Assembly (NCBI RefSeq): GCF_003148765.1
Contig: NZ_QGGV01000004.1
Span: forward strand, 186,001 to 250,000
Source: Silicimonas algicola
GTDB lineage: Bacteria > Pseudomonadota > Alphaproteobacteria > Rhodobacterales > Rhodobacteraceae
Direction of reading: 5' to 3'
DNA length: 64,000 nt
This document shows, piece after piece, positions 1-9,776 of this stretch (positions within the stretch are counted from its first letter, which is position 1; each line of letters starts with the position of its first letter). The position numbers and the translations under genes are program-made. The notes under the pieces were generated by a model that was not told where the DNA came from, made no database searches, and saw only the letters and a list, made by a program, of their open reading frames with translations.

Positions 1-1
1 G

Positions 2-580
2 ATGTCGTCCGGTCACCTGTCGCTTTACCAGCTTACCATCGAACCCAGTACCGCGTTCGGCGATCGTTTTAGTAAAGGATCGCTCCGTGGTCTGCCCGAC
101 GAGGACCTGGGCGCGGACATGTTTGACCTCACGCAGGACATGACCGAAGCAGCTGGGCTGCCGGCATATGAAACGTCGAACCACGCGTCTCTGGGCCACG
201 AAGCGCGTCACAACCTCATCTACTGGCGGTCTGGCGAGTGGGTCGGCGTCGGGCCTGGCGCGCATGGGCGACTGTCCTTGCCTGAGGGCCGGACGGCAAC
301 TGAGACGCATCTGGCGCCCTTGAAGTGGCTGGCTGCCGTGAGAGATGAAGGAAGCGGCGAAAGCCTTCGCATCCAGCTTTCGCCCGAGGATGTTCGGGAG
401 GAAGCTGTCCTGATGGGGTTGCGGCTTGGCGAGGGCGTGTCTCTCGACGGTCTGAAAAACGTCAAGGCAATCAACGAGTTGACCGAACTTGGGCTCATCG
501 AAGTTGCGTCGGACCGCGTTCGTCTGACCCGCAAGGGCAAGCCTCTCCTGAATGCGATCCTGAGGCAGCTTCTGACTTAG
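2..580 (+). CDS. hemW: Heme chaperone HemW (radical SAM), C-terminal part
   Basis: This is the C-terminal 192 residues of a HemW/oxygen-independent coproporphyrinogen-oxidase-like protein; the 5' end lies before the window. HemW is a radical SAM protein thought to bind and transfer heme. The radical SAM CxxxCxxC part is not in view, but two family signatures are: YQLTIEPSTAF near residue 9, and the stretch YETSNHA...HNLIYWRSGEWVGVGPGAHGR. A winged-helix-like end follows (ELTELGLIEVASDRVRLTRKG). The gene converges on parB with a 4-bp overlap of the stop codons. The first Met seen here is internal, not a start. Confidence 0.88.
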   Translation: MSSGHLSLYQLTIEPSTAFGDRFSKGSLRGLPDEDLGADMFDLTQDMTEAAGLPAYETSNHASLGHEARHNLIYWRSGEWVGVGPGAHGRLSLPEGRTATETHLAPLKWLAAVRDEGSGESLRIQLSPEDVREEAVLMGLRLGEGVSLDGLKNVKAINELTELGLIEVASDRVRLTRKGKPLLNAILRQLLT

Positions 581-1479
581 ACTTCACCTGCGCCCGTCGT
601 CACGGACAGGCGTCTGCACACTTCGTCCAACTCGGTCAGGTCACGGTATCGGATGGTCAGCGTTCCGTTCTCGGTTCCCGCCGCGTGATCGATTGTCACC
701 TTCATACCAAGAGCGGCAGCAAGGTCGCGCTCGATTTGCCTTGTGTCAGCATCTTTTTCGGTCCGGTTCGCTACGCCTTTCGCCTTTGATCCCGAACCCT
801 TCGCCAGACGCTCGGCCTGACGCACCGAGAGGCTGCTCTTTGCGATTTGCCGCGCGAGTGTGACCGGATCTTCAGCTGTCACGAGTGCGCGCGCGTGGCC
901 TGCGGAGAGGGTTCCCTCGCGGACAAACGACAGGACTTCGTCGGGCAGATTGAGCATGCGCAGGAGGTTCGCGATGTGGCTGCGGCTTTTCCCCATTGCC
1001 TCGGCCAGCTTTTCTTGCGTGTGCCCGAAGCGGTCCATCAGTTGGCGATAGCCAGCGGCCTCTTCCACCGCGTTCAGATCGGCCCGCTGGATGTTCTCGA
1101 TGATGGCGAGCTCCAAGACCTCGGTGTCGTCGAGCTCCCGCACGATGGCTGGCACTTCGTGAAGGCGCGCGCGCTGCGCCGCACGCCAGCGCCGTTCGCC
1201 CGCGACGATCTGATATCCGCCGGGGTTCCTGGGATCGGGTCGCAGGATCAAGGGCTGGATGATGCCCTTCTCCCTGATCGATGTGGTCAGCTCCTCGAGT
1301 GCGTCCTCGGTAAAGGTGCGGCGGGGCTGATCCGGATTTGGCAGGATGCGGTCGATGGCGACCGTTGCTTCGGCCTTCCGCGATCCTGAAGATCCTGCAG
1401 CAGAGGGTGCCTCCACATCCGCCATGAGGGCCGAAAGCCCACGACCTAATCCCCGACGCTCGACTTTTGCCTGTGCCAT
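577..1479 (-). CDS. parB: Chromosome partitioning protein ParB
   Basis: ParB binds parS centromere sites near the origin, loads as a CTP-dependent sliding clamp and works with ParA to segregate the chromosome. The 300-residue length is typical. Visible landmarks are the start of the nuclease-like domain (ILPNPDQPRRTF, residues 45-56), the CTP-binding GERR motif (94-97), the ENIQRADLN motif (128-136) and a helix-turn-helix around 154-175 (TQEKLAEAMGKSRSHIANLLR). It lies 11 bp downstream of parA on the same strand. Two perfect parS sites are within 3.3 kb, in rsmG and mnmG, so enzyme and target are linked. Confidence 0.97.
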   Translation of the reverse strand: MAQAKVERRGLGRGLSALMADVEAPSAAGSSGSRKAEATVAIDRILPNPDQPRRTFTEDALEELTTSIREKGIIQPLILRPDPRNPGGYQIVAGERRWRAAQRARLHEVPAIVRELDDTEVLELAIIENIQRADLNAVEEAAGYRQLMDRFGHTQEKLAEAMGKSRSHIANLLRMLNLPDEVLSFVREGTLSAGHARALVTAEDPVTLARQIAKSSLSVRQAERLAKGSGSKAKGVANRTEKDADTRQIERDLAAALGMKVTIDHAAGTENGTLTIRYRDLTELDEVCRRLSVTTGAGEV

Positions 1480-1490
1480 TGGCCGCTACC

Positions 1491-2300
1491 CTATGATGCG
1501 GAGTGCTCGATCTTCTCTACCACTTCTTGTGCCAGTGCGCGATAGGCCAAAGCACCTTTCGACGTAGGATCGTAGCTCAGGACTGGCATCGCGTACGATG
1601 GCGCTTCCGACAGCCTGACGTTCCGGGGAACCACGGTGTCATAAACCAATGCCCCCAAAGTTTGTCGCGCGTCGGTCTCGACCTGCTGGCTCAGGTTATT
1701 GCGGGCGTCGTACATCGTCAGAAGGACGCCCTCAATCCGAAGGTCCGGATTCGCCGATTGGCGAACTTCTCGGACCGTTCTCATTAGCTGCGACAAGCCC
1801 TCTAGCGCGAAGAACTCGCTTTGAAGCGGAATCAGCACCGAGTCCGACGCCACCATGGCGTTGATCGTGAGAAGGCTCAGGGATGGCGGGCAGTCTATTA
1901 AGACGAAATCTAGCTCGTAACCGTCGATGGCCGGCTGTCGCAGGGCATCATGAAGTAAAAAGCTTCGCTTTTCGATCGACATCATCTCGATATCTGCAGA
2001 GCTCAAATCGGTTGTCGACGGGGCGATAAGCAAACCTTCGACCGACGTCTGCCGGATGACCTTTTCGATCGGCGTCTCATCCAGGATCAGGTCATATGTC
2101 GTGTAATCGCGATCCTCTGCCGCAATTCCCAAGCCTGTGGATGCGTTTCCTTGAGGGTCGAGATCGACGAGCAGGACGTTGTAACCTTCTTCGGCCAACG
2201 CAGCGCCCAGATTGATTGCAGTGGTCGTCTTTCCCACGCCGCCCTTCTGGTTGGTGATCGAGATGATCCGCGGCGGCGGCGTCCTTGTCGGATCAGACAC
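1491..2300 (-). CDS. parA: Chromosome partitioning ATPase ParA
   Basis: ParA is a Walker-type ATPase that forms nucleoid-bound gradients and moves ParB-parS complexes. The deviant Walker A motif KGGVGKTTT is at residues 19-27, the LLVDLDPQGNAS motif follows, and the FVLIDCPPSLSLLTINA Walker B region is intact. Its 269 residues fit a chromosomal ParA/Soj without an N-terminal HTH, not a plasmid type. The start codon overlaps the 3' end of rsmG by 8 bp, so rsmG-parA-parB is probably one transcript. Confidence 0.97.
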   Translation of the reverse strand: MSDPTRTPPPRIISITNQKGGVGKTTTAINLGAALAEEGYNVLLVDLDPQGNASTGLGIAAEDRDYTTYDLILDETPIEKVIRQTSVEGLLIAPSTTDLSSADIEMMSIEKRSFLLHDALRQPAIDGYELDFVLIDCPPSLSLLTINAMVASDSVLIPLQSEFFALEGLSQLMRTVREVRQSANPDLRIEGVLLTMYDARNNLSQQVETDARQTLGALVYDTVVPRNVRLSEAPSYAMPVLSYDPTSKGALAYRALAQEVVEKIEHSAS

Positions 2301-2916
2301 GCTCGATATCTCCGATTTTCAATATGACCGCTGCGGGATCAGTGGCGCTTACGGTCTTCTCGCAGCGGAACTTCCATCTATCAAGGGCAGTCGCGATTTC
2401 ATCATCCGCCTTTGCGCCCTTCATGAAAAGCGCCGTCCCACCAGGAGCCATGTGACGTTTGGCGTATTCGAGCAGCTTGTCGAGCGATCCAAGGGCGCGG
2501 GCTGAGATGATGTCCGCATTCAGCGGATCGATCTCTTCGATGCGATGTGCGGCAACGTTAAACGCCACTCCCGTTTCGCGAGCGACGGCACGAAGGAAGG
2601 CGGCCTTCCTTTGGTCCGACTCGATCAGAGTAACTCTCATCTCCGGGCACGCTTCAGCCGCAATGATGGCAATCACCGCGCCCGGGAACCCCCCTCCACT
2701 CCCCAAGTCCGCCCAGACCTTGCCCCCGTCAGGACCGAGCTTCCAGAGTTGCGCGGAGTCGACAAAGTGTCGCTGCCACACATCAGCCAGAGTGCCTGAG
2801 CCAACCAAGTTTATGCGAGCTGTCCACTTCTGCAGGAGGTTTTCGTAAATACTCAGCCGAAGGTATGTTTCACGTGAAACATTATCGCTCCAGTCATAGT
2901 CTTCCGCCCTCATCAC
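2293..2916 (-). CDS. rsmG: 16S rRNA (guanine527-N7)-methyltransferase RsmG
   Basis: RsmG (GidB) methylates G527 of 16S rRNA using S-adenosylmethionine. The SAM-binding motif [12 protein letters not shown] is at about residues 68-79, preceded by [10 protein letters not shown], a strong family signature. Length is 207 residues. Two in-frame ATGs (2916 and 2913) are possible; the first overlaps the mnmG stop by 4 bp, which suggests translational coupling. The codons for residues 12-17 (NVSRET) contain a perfect parS palindrome, so this piece of coding sequence also serves as a centromere. Confidence 0.96.
   Translation of the reverse strand: MMRAEDYDWSDNVSRETYLRLSIYENLLQKWTARINLVGSGTLADVWQRHFVDSAQLWKLGPDGGKVWADLGSGGGFPGAVIAIIAAEACPEMRVTLIESDQRKAAFLRAVARETGVAFNVAAHRIEEIDPLNADIISARALGSLDKLLEYAKRHMAPGGTALFMKGAKADDEIATALDRWKFRCEKTVSATDPAAVILKIGDIERV
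2866..2881. other. parS: parS centromere site inside rsmG
   Basis: TGTTTCACGTGAAACA is a perfect 16-bp palindrome and an exact match to the universal ParB-binding consensus. It lies within the first 20 codons of rsmG, 1.4 kb from parB. Being palindromic it has no strand. One of two such sites in the window. Confidence 0.97.
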
Positions 2917-4787
2917 GCAGATTTCTTAGCACCCTGGCGAAGCTTCGCGAGGATGAGGGTGAGCGCGGCAGGGGTCATGCCTTCGACCCGCCCAGCCTGT
3001 CCGAGACTTTCTGGCCGCGTCGCTTTGAGCTTTTGGCGAAGTTCATTGGAGAGCCCAGTCATTCGCTCGTAGTCGAAGTCCAAAGGGATGAGATGAGCCT
3101 CGTCGCGCTTCAGGCTTGCCGCTGCCGAAGCTTGGCGCCCCAGATACTGTGCGTAGAGCGCGTCATTCTTCAACTGCTGGCGGACAGTAGGATCGACCTT
3201 CTCAAGCTCAGGCTTTATTCGAAGGAGAAGCGCGAAGTCGACGTCGGCGAAGGACAGGTACTGGTCTGCCGTCCGCCGTTCGCCTCCCGCAGCAACACGC
3301 ACTCCAACCGCAGCAGCTTCACGTGCTTCAATCTCGGTTTCGGCCAAAAGCGTGCGGCCCTGCCCGATGAGCTCCATCTTTCGCACGAAACCGGCCTGCC
3401 TGCTCTCGCCGACGCAGTCGGCCGCAATTCCCAATGGCGTAAGGCGCTGATCGGCATTGTCCGCCCGTAGCGACAGCCGAAATTCCGCGCGCGAAGTGAA
3501 CATCCGGTACGGCTCGGTCACGCCCCGTGTAATCAGGTCATCGACCATCACGCCCATGTAAGATGTATCGCGACCGAACGAGATCGGGCCCAAGTCCAAT
3601 GCGCAGCCTGCCGCATTCAGTCCAGCTACCAGCCCCTGAGCCGCAGCCTCCTCATAGCCGGTAGTGCCGTTGATCTGACCTGCAAGATAAAGGCCTGGCA
3701 CATCCTTCAGCCTGAGGGATGACGTCAGCGCACGGGGGTCGACGTAGTCGTATTCAATGGCATACCCGGGCTGAGCGATGATGGCGTCCTCAAGTCCATT
3801 GATCGAACGAACATATGCCTCCTGCACCTCCTCGGGAAGCGACGTCGAGATGCCGTTGGGATAGACGAGATCGCTGGTATGTCCTTCAGGCTCCAGGAAA
3901 ACCTGGTGCGAGGCTTTATCGGCGAAACGGACTACCTTGTCCTCGATCGACGGGCAATAGCGCGGGCCCACGCCATCAATGTGACCGCCATACATGGCTG
4001 ATCGGGCGAGATTGGTGCGTATGATGTCGTGGGTCTTCTCATTGGTATGAGTTATTCCACACGACACCTGAGGCGCGGTAACGCCCGTCGACAGGAATGA
4101 GAACAGCGAAGGCTCCTCGTCACCCGGCTGCTGCTCCAAACCTTCCCAGTCGATGGAACTCTTCTTGAGTCGAGGTGGCGTGCCTGTCTTCAGTCGGCCA
4201 AGAGGCAATCCGAAATTGTCGATCCTCTCGGCCAACCGCACAGACGCGCGGTCGCCTACACGCCCGCCGGCCCGAGAGACGTCGCCGATGTGAATGACAC
4301 CACGAAGGAACGTACCGGTGGTCAGGATAACAGCGGCAGAGCGAATCTCGGATGCATCGGACAATGCGACGCCGGCAACGGTGTCGCCGTTCATAAGAAG
4401 GTCGGTAACCTCCCCCTCCACGACCTCGATTCCCGGATGCGAGTCGATTTCACGCAGCATGGCCCTCCGATACAGGTCACGGTCTGCCTGCGCACGCGGC
4501 CCCTGAACAGCGGGGCCCTTGCGACGATTTAGAAGGCGGAACTGGATCCCCGCCTCGTCGGCCACACGCCCCATCAGACCGTCCAAGGCATCGATCTCGC
4601 GAACGAGGTGGCCCTTACCCAACCCTCCGATTGCAGGATTACAGGACATGACGCCGATGCCGTCGCGACGCAATGTCACCAGGATAACCTTCGCACCACG
4701 ACGTGCGGCAGCATGAGCCGCCTCGCATCCGGCATGTCCGCCCCCAACCACCACTACATGCGTCTCATGATGTTTCACGTGAAACAT
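2913..4787 (-). CDS. mnmG: tRNA uridine 5-carboxymethylaminomethyl modification enzyme MnmG
   Basis: MnmG (GidA) is the FAD-dependent partner of MnmE in adding cmnm5 to wobble U34 of several tRNAs. I place the start at the ATG at 4787 ([20 protein letters not shown]), not at upstream in-frame codons that would run into mnmE. This gives 624 residues (E. coli 629) and a 4-bp gap after mnmE. The FAD-binding [10 protein letters not shown] is at residues 15-24, and [18 protein letters not shown] and [11 protein letters not shown] are also family signatures. The first six codons are themselves a parS site. Confidence 0.97.
   Translation of the reverse strand: MFHVKHHETHVVVVGGGHAGCEAAHAAARRGAKVILVTLRRDGIGVMSCNPAIGGLGKGHLVREIDALDGLMGRVADEAGIQFRLLNRRKGPAVQGPRAQADRDLYRRAMLREIDSHPGIEVVEGEVTDLLMNGDTVAGVALSDASEIRSAAVILTTGTFLRGVIHIGDVSRAGGRVGDRASVRLAERIDNFGLPLGRLKTGTPPRLKKSSIDWEGLEQQPGDEEPSLFSFLSTGVTAPQVSCGITHTNEKTHDIIRTNLARSAMYGGHIDGVGPRYCPSIEDKVVRFADKASHQVFLEPEGHTSDLVYPNGISTSLPEEVQEAYVRSINGLEDAIIAQPGYAIEYDYVDPRALTSSLRLKDVPGLYLAGQINGTTGYEEAAAQGLVAGLNAAGCALDLGPISFGRDTSYMGVMVDDLITRGVTEPYRMFTSRAEFRLSLRADNADQRLTPLGIAADCVGESRQAGFVRKMELIGQGRTLLAETEIEAREAAAVGVRVAAGGERRTADQYLSFADVDFALLLRIKPELEKVDPTVRQQLKNDALYAQYLGRQASAAASLKRDEAHLIPLDFDYERMTGLSNELRQKLKATRPESLGQAGRVEGMTPAALTLILAKLRQGAKKSA
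4771..4786. other. parS: parS centromere site at the mnmG start
   Basis: A second perfect TGTTTCACGTGAAACA palindrome, spanning codons 1-6 of mnmG (MFHVKH). The mnmG start codon is formed by the base next to the palindrome, so site and translation start are inseparable. It is 1.9 kb from the rsmG copy. Confidence 0.97.
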
Positions 4788-4791
4788 GGGC

Positions 4792-6066
4792 CTACTTTCC
4801 AATACAGAAGCTCGAGAATATCTCGTCGAGCACATGCTCGACGTCTACCCGACCCACCAGGCTATCCAGCGACCCGATTGCATACCGCAAGTCTTCGGCG
4901 GTCAGATCCACGCCGTCCGACGTCATTAACCGATCGCGCGCGATTCCCAAAGAGGTAGCGGCATTCACCACGGCACGCGCTTGCCGCTCACGAATGATTA
5001 AGCCCGCACCAGCCGACCGGCCCTCAAGGACGGAGGTGATGCGCTCGATGAGTTGATTGATGCCCGCGCCTGTCAGCGCCGAGAAGTCACCGGGTACAAG
5101 ATCCGACTTCGACACGACCACGACATCCTCATCGCGAGGCTGGACTGCAGGCGCATCCTCGGCCGAGGCTTTCAAGATCACCCTCAGGTCCGCAGCGTCT
5201 GCCCGGCGCCGAGCGCGGTCAACGCCCATGGCTTCGATCTCGTCCTGCGCCTCACGAAGTCCAGCGGTATCGACCAGCGTCACCGGAAGCCCCGAGAGGT
5301 TCATCCTGACTTCGATCACGTCGCGGGTCGTGCCCGCGATCGACGAGGTGATCGCAGCCTCTCGTCCCGCCAAGGTATTCAGCAGAGTGGACTTGCCGAC
5401 ATTGGGAGGGCCGACGATCGCGATCTCGAAACCCTCGCGTACCCGTTCCGCTGCCTTCAGGCCCGACGCTTCCTCTATTAGCTCACGCTGAACACTTTCG
5501 ATCAAAACCGTCACTTCGGGGATCACATCGACCGGAACATCCTCGTCTGCGAAATCTATCGTCGCCTCCAAAAGCGCTGCGGCGCGAATTAACCGCTCCC
5601 GCCAGGACTGCGCCCTAGCACCCAGAGCGCCGGAGAAAACGCGAAACGCCTGTTTGCGCTGAGCCTCGGTTTCCGCCTCGATGAGATCCGACAGGCCTTC
5701 AACCTGTGACAGGTCAAGCCGCTCGTTCTCGAGCGCTCGCCTAGTGAACTCGCCTGCCTCCGCCAGCCTCAAGCCACTCCGTCTACCCAGATCACGCAGC
5801 ACCGCATCGACCACGGCGACTGAACCGTGCAGGTGCAATTCGACGACGTCTTCCCCCGTAAAGCTGTCCGGCTCGGGAAACGTCAGAACAAGCGCCTTGT
5901 CGAGGATCCCTTGAGCGCCCAGAAGCGTACGAAGAGAGGCACGGCGCGGCGCAGGCAATCGTCCCGCCATCTGCTCCAAGGCCGAGAATGCCTGCGGTCC
6001 TGACAGGCGCACCACGGCAACGCCGGAGCGACCCCGCGCGCTCGCCAGGGCAAAGATCGTGTCCAT
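4792..6066 (-). CDS. mnmE: tRNA modification GTPase MnmE
   Basis: MnmE (TrmE) is the GTPase partner of MnmG in wobble-uridine modification. The tetrahydrofolate-binding N-domain starts [20 protein letters not shown]. The inserted G domain has the P-loop GPPNVGKS at residues 219-226, DTAG at 266-269 and an SKSD-type G4 motif. The protein ends in FCIGK, the conserved C-terminal motif with the catalytic cysteine. The 424-residue length is slightly short but complete. It is directly upstream of mnmG and the two are probably cotranscribed. Confidence 0.97.
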   Translation of the reverse strand: MDTIFALASARGRSGVAVVRLSGPQAFSALEQMAGRLPAPRRASLRTLLGAQGILDKALVLTFPEPDSFTGEDVVELHLHGSVAVVDAVLRDLGRRSGLRLAEAGEFTRRALENERLDLSQVEGLSDLIEAETEAQRKQAFRVFSGALGARAQSWRERLIRAAALLEATIDFADEDVPVDVIPEVTVLIESVQRELIEEASGLKAAERVREGFEIAIVGPPNVGKSTLLNTLAGREAAITSSIAGTTRDVIEVRMNLSGLPVTLVDTAGLREAQDEIEAMGVDRARRRADAADLRVILKASAEDAPAVQPRDEDVVVVSKSDLVPGDFSALTGAGINQLIERITSVLEGRSAGAGLIIRERQARAVVNAATSLGIARDRLMTSDGVDLTAEDLRYAIGSLDSLVGRVDVEHVLDEIFSSFCIGK

Positions 6067-6096
6067 AAGCCTAACCTACTGTTCTAAAACAGAGAT

Positions 6097-7365
6097 TCAC
6101 GCGTTCATGGAGTCAAAGAATTCCGCGTTCGACTTCGTTTGCTTCAGCTTCGACAGCAGGAACTCGACAGCATCCGTGGTGCCCATTGGGTTGAGGATGC
6201 GGCGCAGCACAAAGGTCTTCTGAAGGTCGTTCTTGTCCACCAGAAGGTCCTCCTTCCGAGTGCCGGACTTGAGGATATCCATCGCAGGATAGACCCGCTT
6301 GTCGGCAACCTTGCGGTCCAGAACGATTTCCGAGTTACCCGTTCCCTTGAACTCTTCGAAGATGACCTCGTCCATCCGGCTACCGGTATCGATCAGCGCA
6401 GTCGCAATGATCGTAAGGCTGCCGCCCTCTTCGATGTTCCGTGCAGCACCAAAAAAACGCTTGGGCCGCTGGAGGGCGTTCGCATCGACACCGCCGGTCA
6501 GAACCTTGCCCGACGAGGGAACGACGGTGTTGAACGCACGGCCAAGACGCGTGATCGAGTCGAGCAAGATCACAACGTCGCGCTTGTGTTCCACCAGGCG
6601 CTTTGCCTTTTCGATGACCATCTCCGACACAGCGACGTGACGGGTGGCAGGTTCGTCGAACGTCGAGGACACGACCTCGCCCTTGACCGAGCGCTGCATG
6701 TCCGTCACCTCTTCCGGCCGCTCGTCGATCAGAAGGACGATCAGGTAGCACTCCGGGTGGTTGGTCTCGATCGAGTGAGCGATGTTCTGCAAGAGCACCG
6801 TCTTACCCGTCCGCGGCGGTGCCACGATCAGACAGCGCTGACCCTTTCCGATAGGAGCAACGAGGTCGATAACGCGGGCAGAGCGATCCTTGACCGTCGG
6901 ATCCTCGATTTCCATCGTCATACGCTCGTCGGGATAGAGCGGGGTCAGGTTGTCGAAGCTGACCTTGTGGCGCGCCTTGTCGGGATCTTCGAAATTGATC
7001 GTCTCAACCTTCGTCAGCGCGAAATATCGTTCCTGATCGTTCGGCTCGCGTATCACGCCCTCGACCGAGTCCCCGGTGCGCAACGAATGCTGCCGGATCA
7101 TGTCGGGAGAAACGTAGATGTCGTCAGGACCCGGCAGATAGTTCGCCTCGGGCGAGCGAAGGAAGCCGAAGCCGTCCTGCAGGACCTCCAGCACCCCGTC
7201 GCCCCCGATGATCCAGTCTTCATCCGCCCTCTCGCGCAGAATCGAGAACATCATCTCGCCCTTGCGCATGGTCGAGGCGTTCTCGATCTCGAGCTCCTCT
7301 GCCATGGACAGCAGCTCTTTGGGCGACTTCGACTTGAGGTCGGCGAGATTCAGACGGTCGGTCAT
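6097..7365 (-). CDS. rho: Transcription termination factor Rho
   Basis: Rho is the hexameric RNA helicase that ends transcription at C-rich sites. The primary RNA-binding region ([22 protein letters not shown], about 66-86), Walker A APPRTGKT (182-189) and the Q/R-loop region with [28 protein letters not shown] are all present in 422 residues. It lies 30 bp upstream of mnmE on the same strand and 122 bp downstream of hemJ. A 409-residue open frame on the opposite strand is a shadow produced by GC-rich third positions. Confidence 0.98.
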   Translation of the reverse strand: MTDRLNLADLKSKSPKELLSMAEELEIENASTMRKGEMMFSILRERADEDWIIGGDGVLEVLQDGFGFLRSPEANYLPGPDDIYVSPDMIRQHSLRTGDSVEGVIREPNDQERYFALTKVETINFEDPDKARHKVSFDNLTPLYPDERMTMEIEDPTVKDRSARVIDLVAPIGKGQRCLIVAPPRTGKTVLLQNIAHSIETNHPECYLIVLLIDERPEEVTDMQRSVKGEVVSSTFDEPATRHVAVSEMVIEKAKRLVEHKRDVVILLDSITRLGRAFNTVVPSSGKVLTGGVDANALQRPKRFFGAARNIEEGGSLTIIATALIDTGSRMDEVIFEEFKGTGNSEIVLDRKVADKRVYPAMDILKSGTRKEDLLVDKNDLQKTFVLRRILNPMGTTDAVEFLLSKLKQTKSNAEFFDSMNA

Positions 7366-7487
7366 TAGAATGCCTTTCGGACGCCGTGCCCCGGGCAGAC
7401 GAAACGGTAGGGAGTGGGAGAGTTACGAACACGAGGACCGCGTCCGGTCGCGTAGATATGCAACTAACAAGCGCGAGTCAAGAAGTG

Positions 7488-7937
7488 TCAGAACTTCACG
7501 ATGACCGAGAAAACGATGATGATCACGAGCAGCGTCGGGACTTCGTTCATCATACGGAACGCCCGACCGCTCCTCGTATTCGTCCCCGCCGCCAGTTCCT
7601 TGCGCCGGTACCCCAGCCAATGGTGAAACCAGGTCATCGCCAGGACGCCCGCCGCCTTCGTCCACGGCCAGACCAGCGACCAGTCGACGATGCCCGGTGT
7701 GAAGACCAACATGAGCCCGAAGACCCAGGTGGCGATCATGGCGGGGTTCATGATGAGGCGGAACAGCTTTCGCTCCATCATCGAGAAGGTCTCATGGATA
7801 TGGCTGTCTCGCCCTGCCTGCTCGACATGATGCACGAAGAGCCTCGGGAGATAGAACAACCCCGCCATCCAGGAAATGACCGAGAGGACGTGAAGCGACT
7901 TCGTCCAGGGATAGAGGCTGGCCAGTATCTCGGACAT
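7488..7937 (-). CDS. hemJ: Protoporphyrinogen IX oxidase HemJ
   Basis: HemJ is a small inner-membrane protein oxidising protoporphyrinogen IX in bacteria that lack HemY/HemG-type oxidases. The 149-residue protein has about four membrane helices and the N-terminal family signature SLHVLSVISWMAGLFYLPRLFVHH, with the essential His at residue 16. The second half contains MTWFHHWLGYRRK. It is the first leftward gene from the putative origin. It may be cotranscribed with rho, although the 122-bp gap leaves room for a separate rho promoter. Confidence 0.93.
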   Translation of the reverse strand: MSEILASLYPWTKSLHVLSVISWMAGLFYLPRLFVHHVEQAGRDSHIHETFSMMERKLFRLIMNPAMIATWVFGLMLVFTPGIVDWSLVWPWTKAAGVLAMTWFHHWLGYRRKELAAGTNTRSGRAFRMMNEVPTLLVIIIVFSVIVKF

Positions 7938-8346
7938 GCGGCGTCTCCGTAAGCTCGGAGCCTCTTAAAAGAAAAAGAGAATGAAAGAAAAGATGATGTG
8001 ATGATAGGGCACAGGGACAAGTGGAGTTCATGCGTTGCGCGCCGAGTTGTGCACAGGGAGCATGGCGACATCCCCACTTCACAACGCGGAACGGGAAAAA
8101 CAGAAATTCATGAGGAATTCATAACTCTTAAAGTTTAGCTGCACACTCGCTGGCATGTGGATAACCGGGGGAAATCCCAGTGAACGTTGAGGAAGCGCAC
8201 AGGGTCGGCGATGACGAAACCCACGGTGGAAAACACTCGGACTTTTCGACCGGCACATGCTAGATCGTTCGCTGTTCTGGGAATCCTTCGAGTCTCGGCG
8301 GTATCGTCCCTAGGTTCCAGGCCTCGCCTTTCACAGGTTTATCCAC
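7938..8346. other. oriC: Candidate chromosomal replication origin (oriC)
   Basis: This 409-bp gap contains no credible gene. It lies between leftward hemJ-rho-mnmEG-rsmG-parAB and rightward maf-aroE-coaE-dnaQ, so transcription diverges from it. Visible in it: two perfect DnaA boxes in opposite orientation (8156-8164 and 8339-8347), a looser box TTGTGCACA at 8047, an A-rich purine run (about 7965-8000) that could melt, a duplicated AATTCAT (8105 and 8116), and two adjacent GANTC CcrM methylation sites (8281 and 8290). parAB and two parS sites lie within 7 kb. The oriC call is inference from these combined signs. Confidence 0.7.
8156..8164 (-). promoter_or_regulatory. DnaA box
   Basis: TGTGGATAA, the exact reverse complement of the consensus DnaA box TTATCCACA, in the gap upstream of maf. 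Confidence 0.8.
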
Positions 8347-8347
8347 A
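8339..8347 (+). promoter_or_regulatory. DnaA box overlapping the maf start codon
   Basis: TTATCCACA, a perfect consensus DnaA box; its last base is the A of the maf ATG. DnaA binding here could affect maf expression as well as origin function. Confidence 0.8.
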
Positions 8348-8946
8348 TGGTTCAGCCGCTTATTTTGGCATCAGGCTCGGCGATCCGCGCTGAACTTCTA
8401 CTTCGCGCGAACGTCCCGATCGAGATCTTGCCCGCAACCGTCGACGAGAGCGCGATCAAGGCGTCGCTTCTAGCCGAAGGTGCGTCGCCGCGCGACATCG
8501 CCGATGCGTTGGCTGAAGCGAAGGCGCGAAAGATCGCGTCAAAGCGCCCGGAGGCGCTGGTCCTGGGCTGCGACCAGGTTCTGGAGTTCGACGGCACCAT
8601 CCTCTCGAAGCCCGCGACGGCGGACGATGCTGTTGCGCAGATCCAAGGCCTCCGAGGAAAGCGGCACGACCTTCACTCGGCGGCTGTGGTGTACGAAGGT
8701 GCGACCCCCCTTTGGCGCTATGTAGGACACGCTCGGATGTGGATGCGCGACATCTCGGACGCCTATGCCCGCGACTATGTCGACCGCAACTGGGAGAGCA
8801 TCAGCACCTCTGTCGGCGGCTACAAGATCGAGGAGGAAGGCGTGCGCCTGTTCTCGCGCATCGAAGGTGACCACTTCACGATCCTGGGCCTTCCGCTTCT
8901 GCAACTCTTGCCTTGGCTGACAGCCAGAGGCACCCTGCCGGAATGA
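8347..8946 (+). CDS. maf: Maf-like nucleoside triphosphate pyrophosphatase
   Basis: Maf proteins hydrolyse non-canonical or modified nucleotides (dTTP/UTP or m7GTP, depending on subgroup) to monophosphates. The N-terminal ILASGSAIRAELL motif and the catalytic region GCDQVLEFDGTILSKPA (about 74-90) are intact in 199 residues. The start codon abuts a DnaA box. The gene overlaps aroE by ATGA (8943-8946) and heads a rightward run with aroE, coaE and dnaQ. Subgroup specificity cannot be settled by eye. Confidence 0.92.
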   Translation: MVQPLILASGSAIRAELLLRANVPIEILPATVDESAIKASLLAEGASPRDIADALAEAKARKIASKRPEALVLGCDQVLEFDGTILSKPATADDAVAQIQGLRGKRHDLHSAAVVYEGATPLWRYVGHARMWMRDISDAYARDYVDRNWESISTSVGGYKIEEEGVRLFSRIEGDHFTILGLPLLQLLPWLTARGTLPE

Positions 8947-9776
8947 GCACAAAGCGCATTCCTCTGGCCGGCGTCATCGGGACTCCAATCTCGCATTCGA
9001 GATCGCCGCGGCTGCATCAGCATTGGCTGCGGCGCTATGGGATCGCCGGCCACTACATCCCTATGGATATCGCGTCCCCCGACCTCGAAGACGCTCTGAG
9101 GGTGCTTCCGAAGGTGGGTTTCGTCGGCCTGAACGTGACGATTCCGCACAAGGAGCACGTCCTCACGATGGCCGACAGCGTCACCGACCGCGCCGCTCTC
9201 ATCGGGTCGGCGAATACGTTGACCTTTCGCGAGGATGGCAAAATCGTCGCGGACAACACGGATGGTTACGGATTCATCGAGAACCTTCGACAGGGCGCGC
9301 CTGACTGGAACGCCGCCGACGGACCGGCGGCTGTCATAGGGGCAGGCGGAGCGGCGCGCGCCGTCATTGCGTCGCTTATCGACGCAGGCGCACAGGAGAT
9401 CCGGCTGACCAATAGAACCAAGGCGCGGGCGGACACGCTGCGGCGCGAGTTCGGGCACAAGATCGAAGTCATTGACTGGGTGCAGGCGGGCAATGCGCTC
9501 GACGGCGCTGCAACCGTGGTGAATGCGTCTTCGCTCGGCATGGTCGGCAAGTCCGAAATGCGGATTCCCCTCGACGGACTGTCCCGCGACGCCGTCGTCA
9601 CAGACCTTGTCTATGCCCCTCTCGAAACGCCGCTTCTTCAATACGCCCGCGCCTTGGGGTGTCGGACGGTCGACGGCCTCGGGATGCTGCTGCACCAGGC
9701 TGCTCCCGGCTTCGAGCGCTGGTTCAACATGAAACCCGAAGTCGACGACGCACTGCGCGACGCTGTTCTGAGGTGA
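8943..9776 (+). CDS. aroE: Shikimate dehydrogenase AroE
   Basis: AroE reduces 3-dehydroshikimate to shikimate with NADPH in aromatic amino acid synthesis. I start at the ATG that overlaps the maf stop, giving 277 residues beginning [28 protein letters not shown] (17-22) is the shikimate-binding motif. The catalytic lysine is in [17 protein letters not shown] follows, and the nucleotide-binding GAGGAARAV is intact. It overlaps coaE by 4 bp (GTGA). Confidence 0.96.
   Translation: MSTKRIPLAGVIGTPISHSRSPRLHQHWLRRYGIAGHYIPMDIASPDLEDALRVLPKVGFVGLNVTIPHKEHVLTMADSVTDRAALIGSANTLTFREDGKIVADNTDGYGFIENLRQGAPDWNAADGPAAVIGAGGAARAVIASLIDAGAQEIRLTNRTKARADTLRREFGHKIEVIDWVQAGNALDGAATVVNASSLGMVGKSEMRIPLDGLSRDAVVTDLVYAPLETPLLQYARALGCRTVDGLGMLLHQAAPGFERWFNMKPEVDDALRDAVLR

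Noticed and set aside
6139-7368. A 409-codon frame opposite rho
   Set aside because: Antisense shadow; rho is complete and unambiguous.
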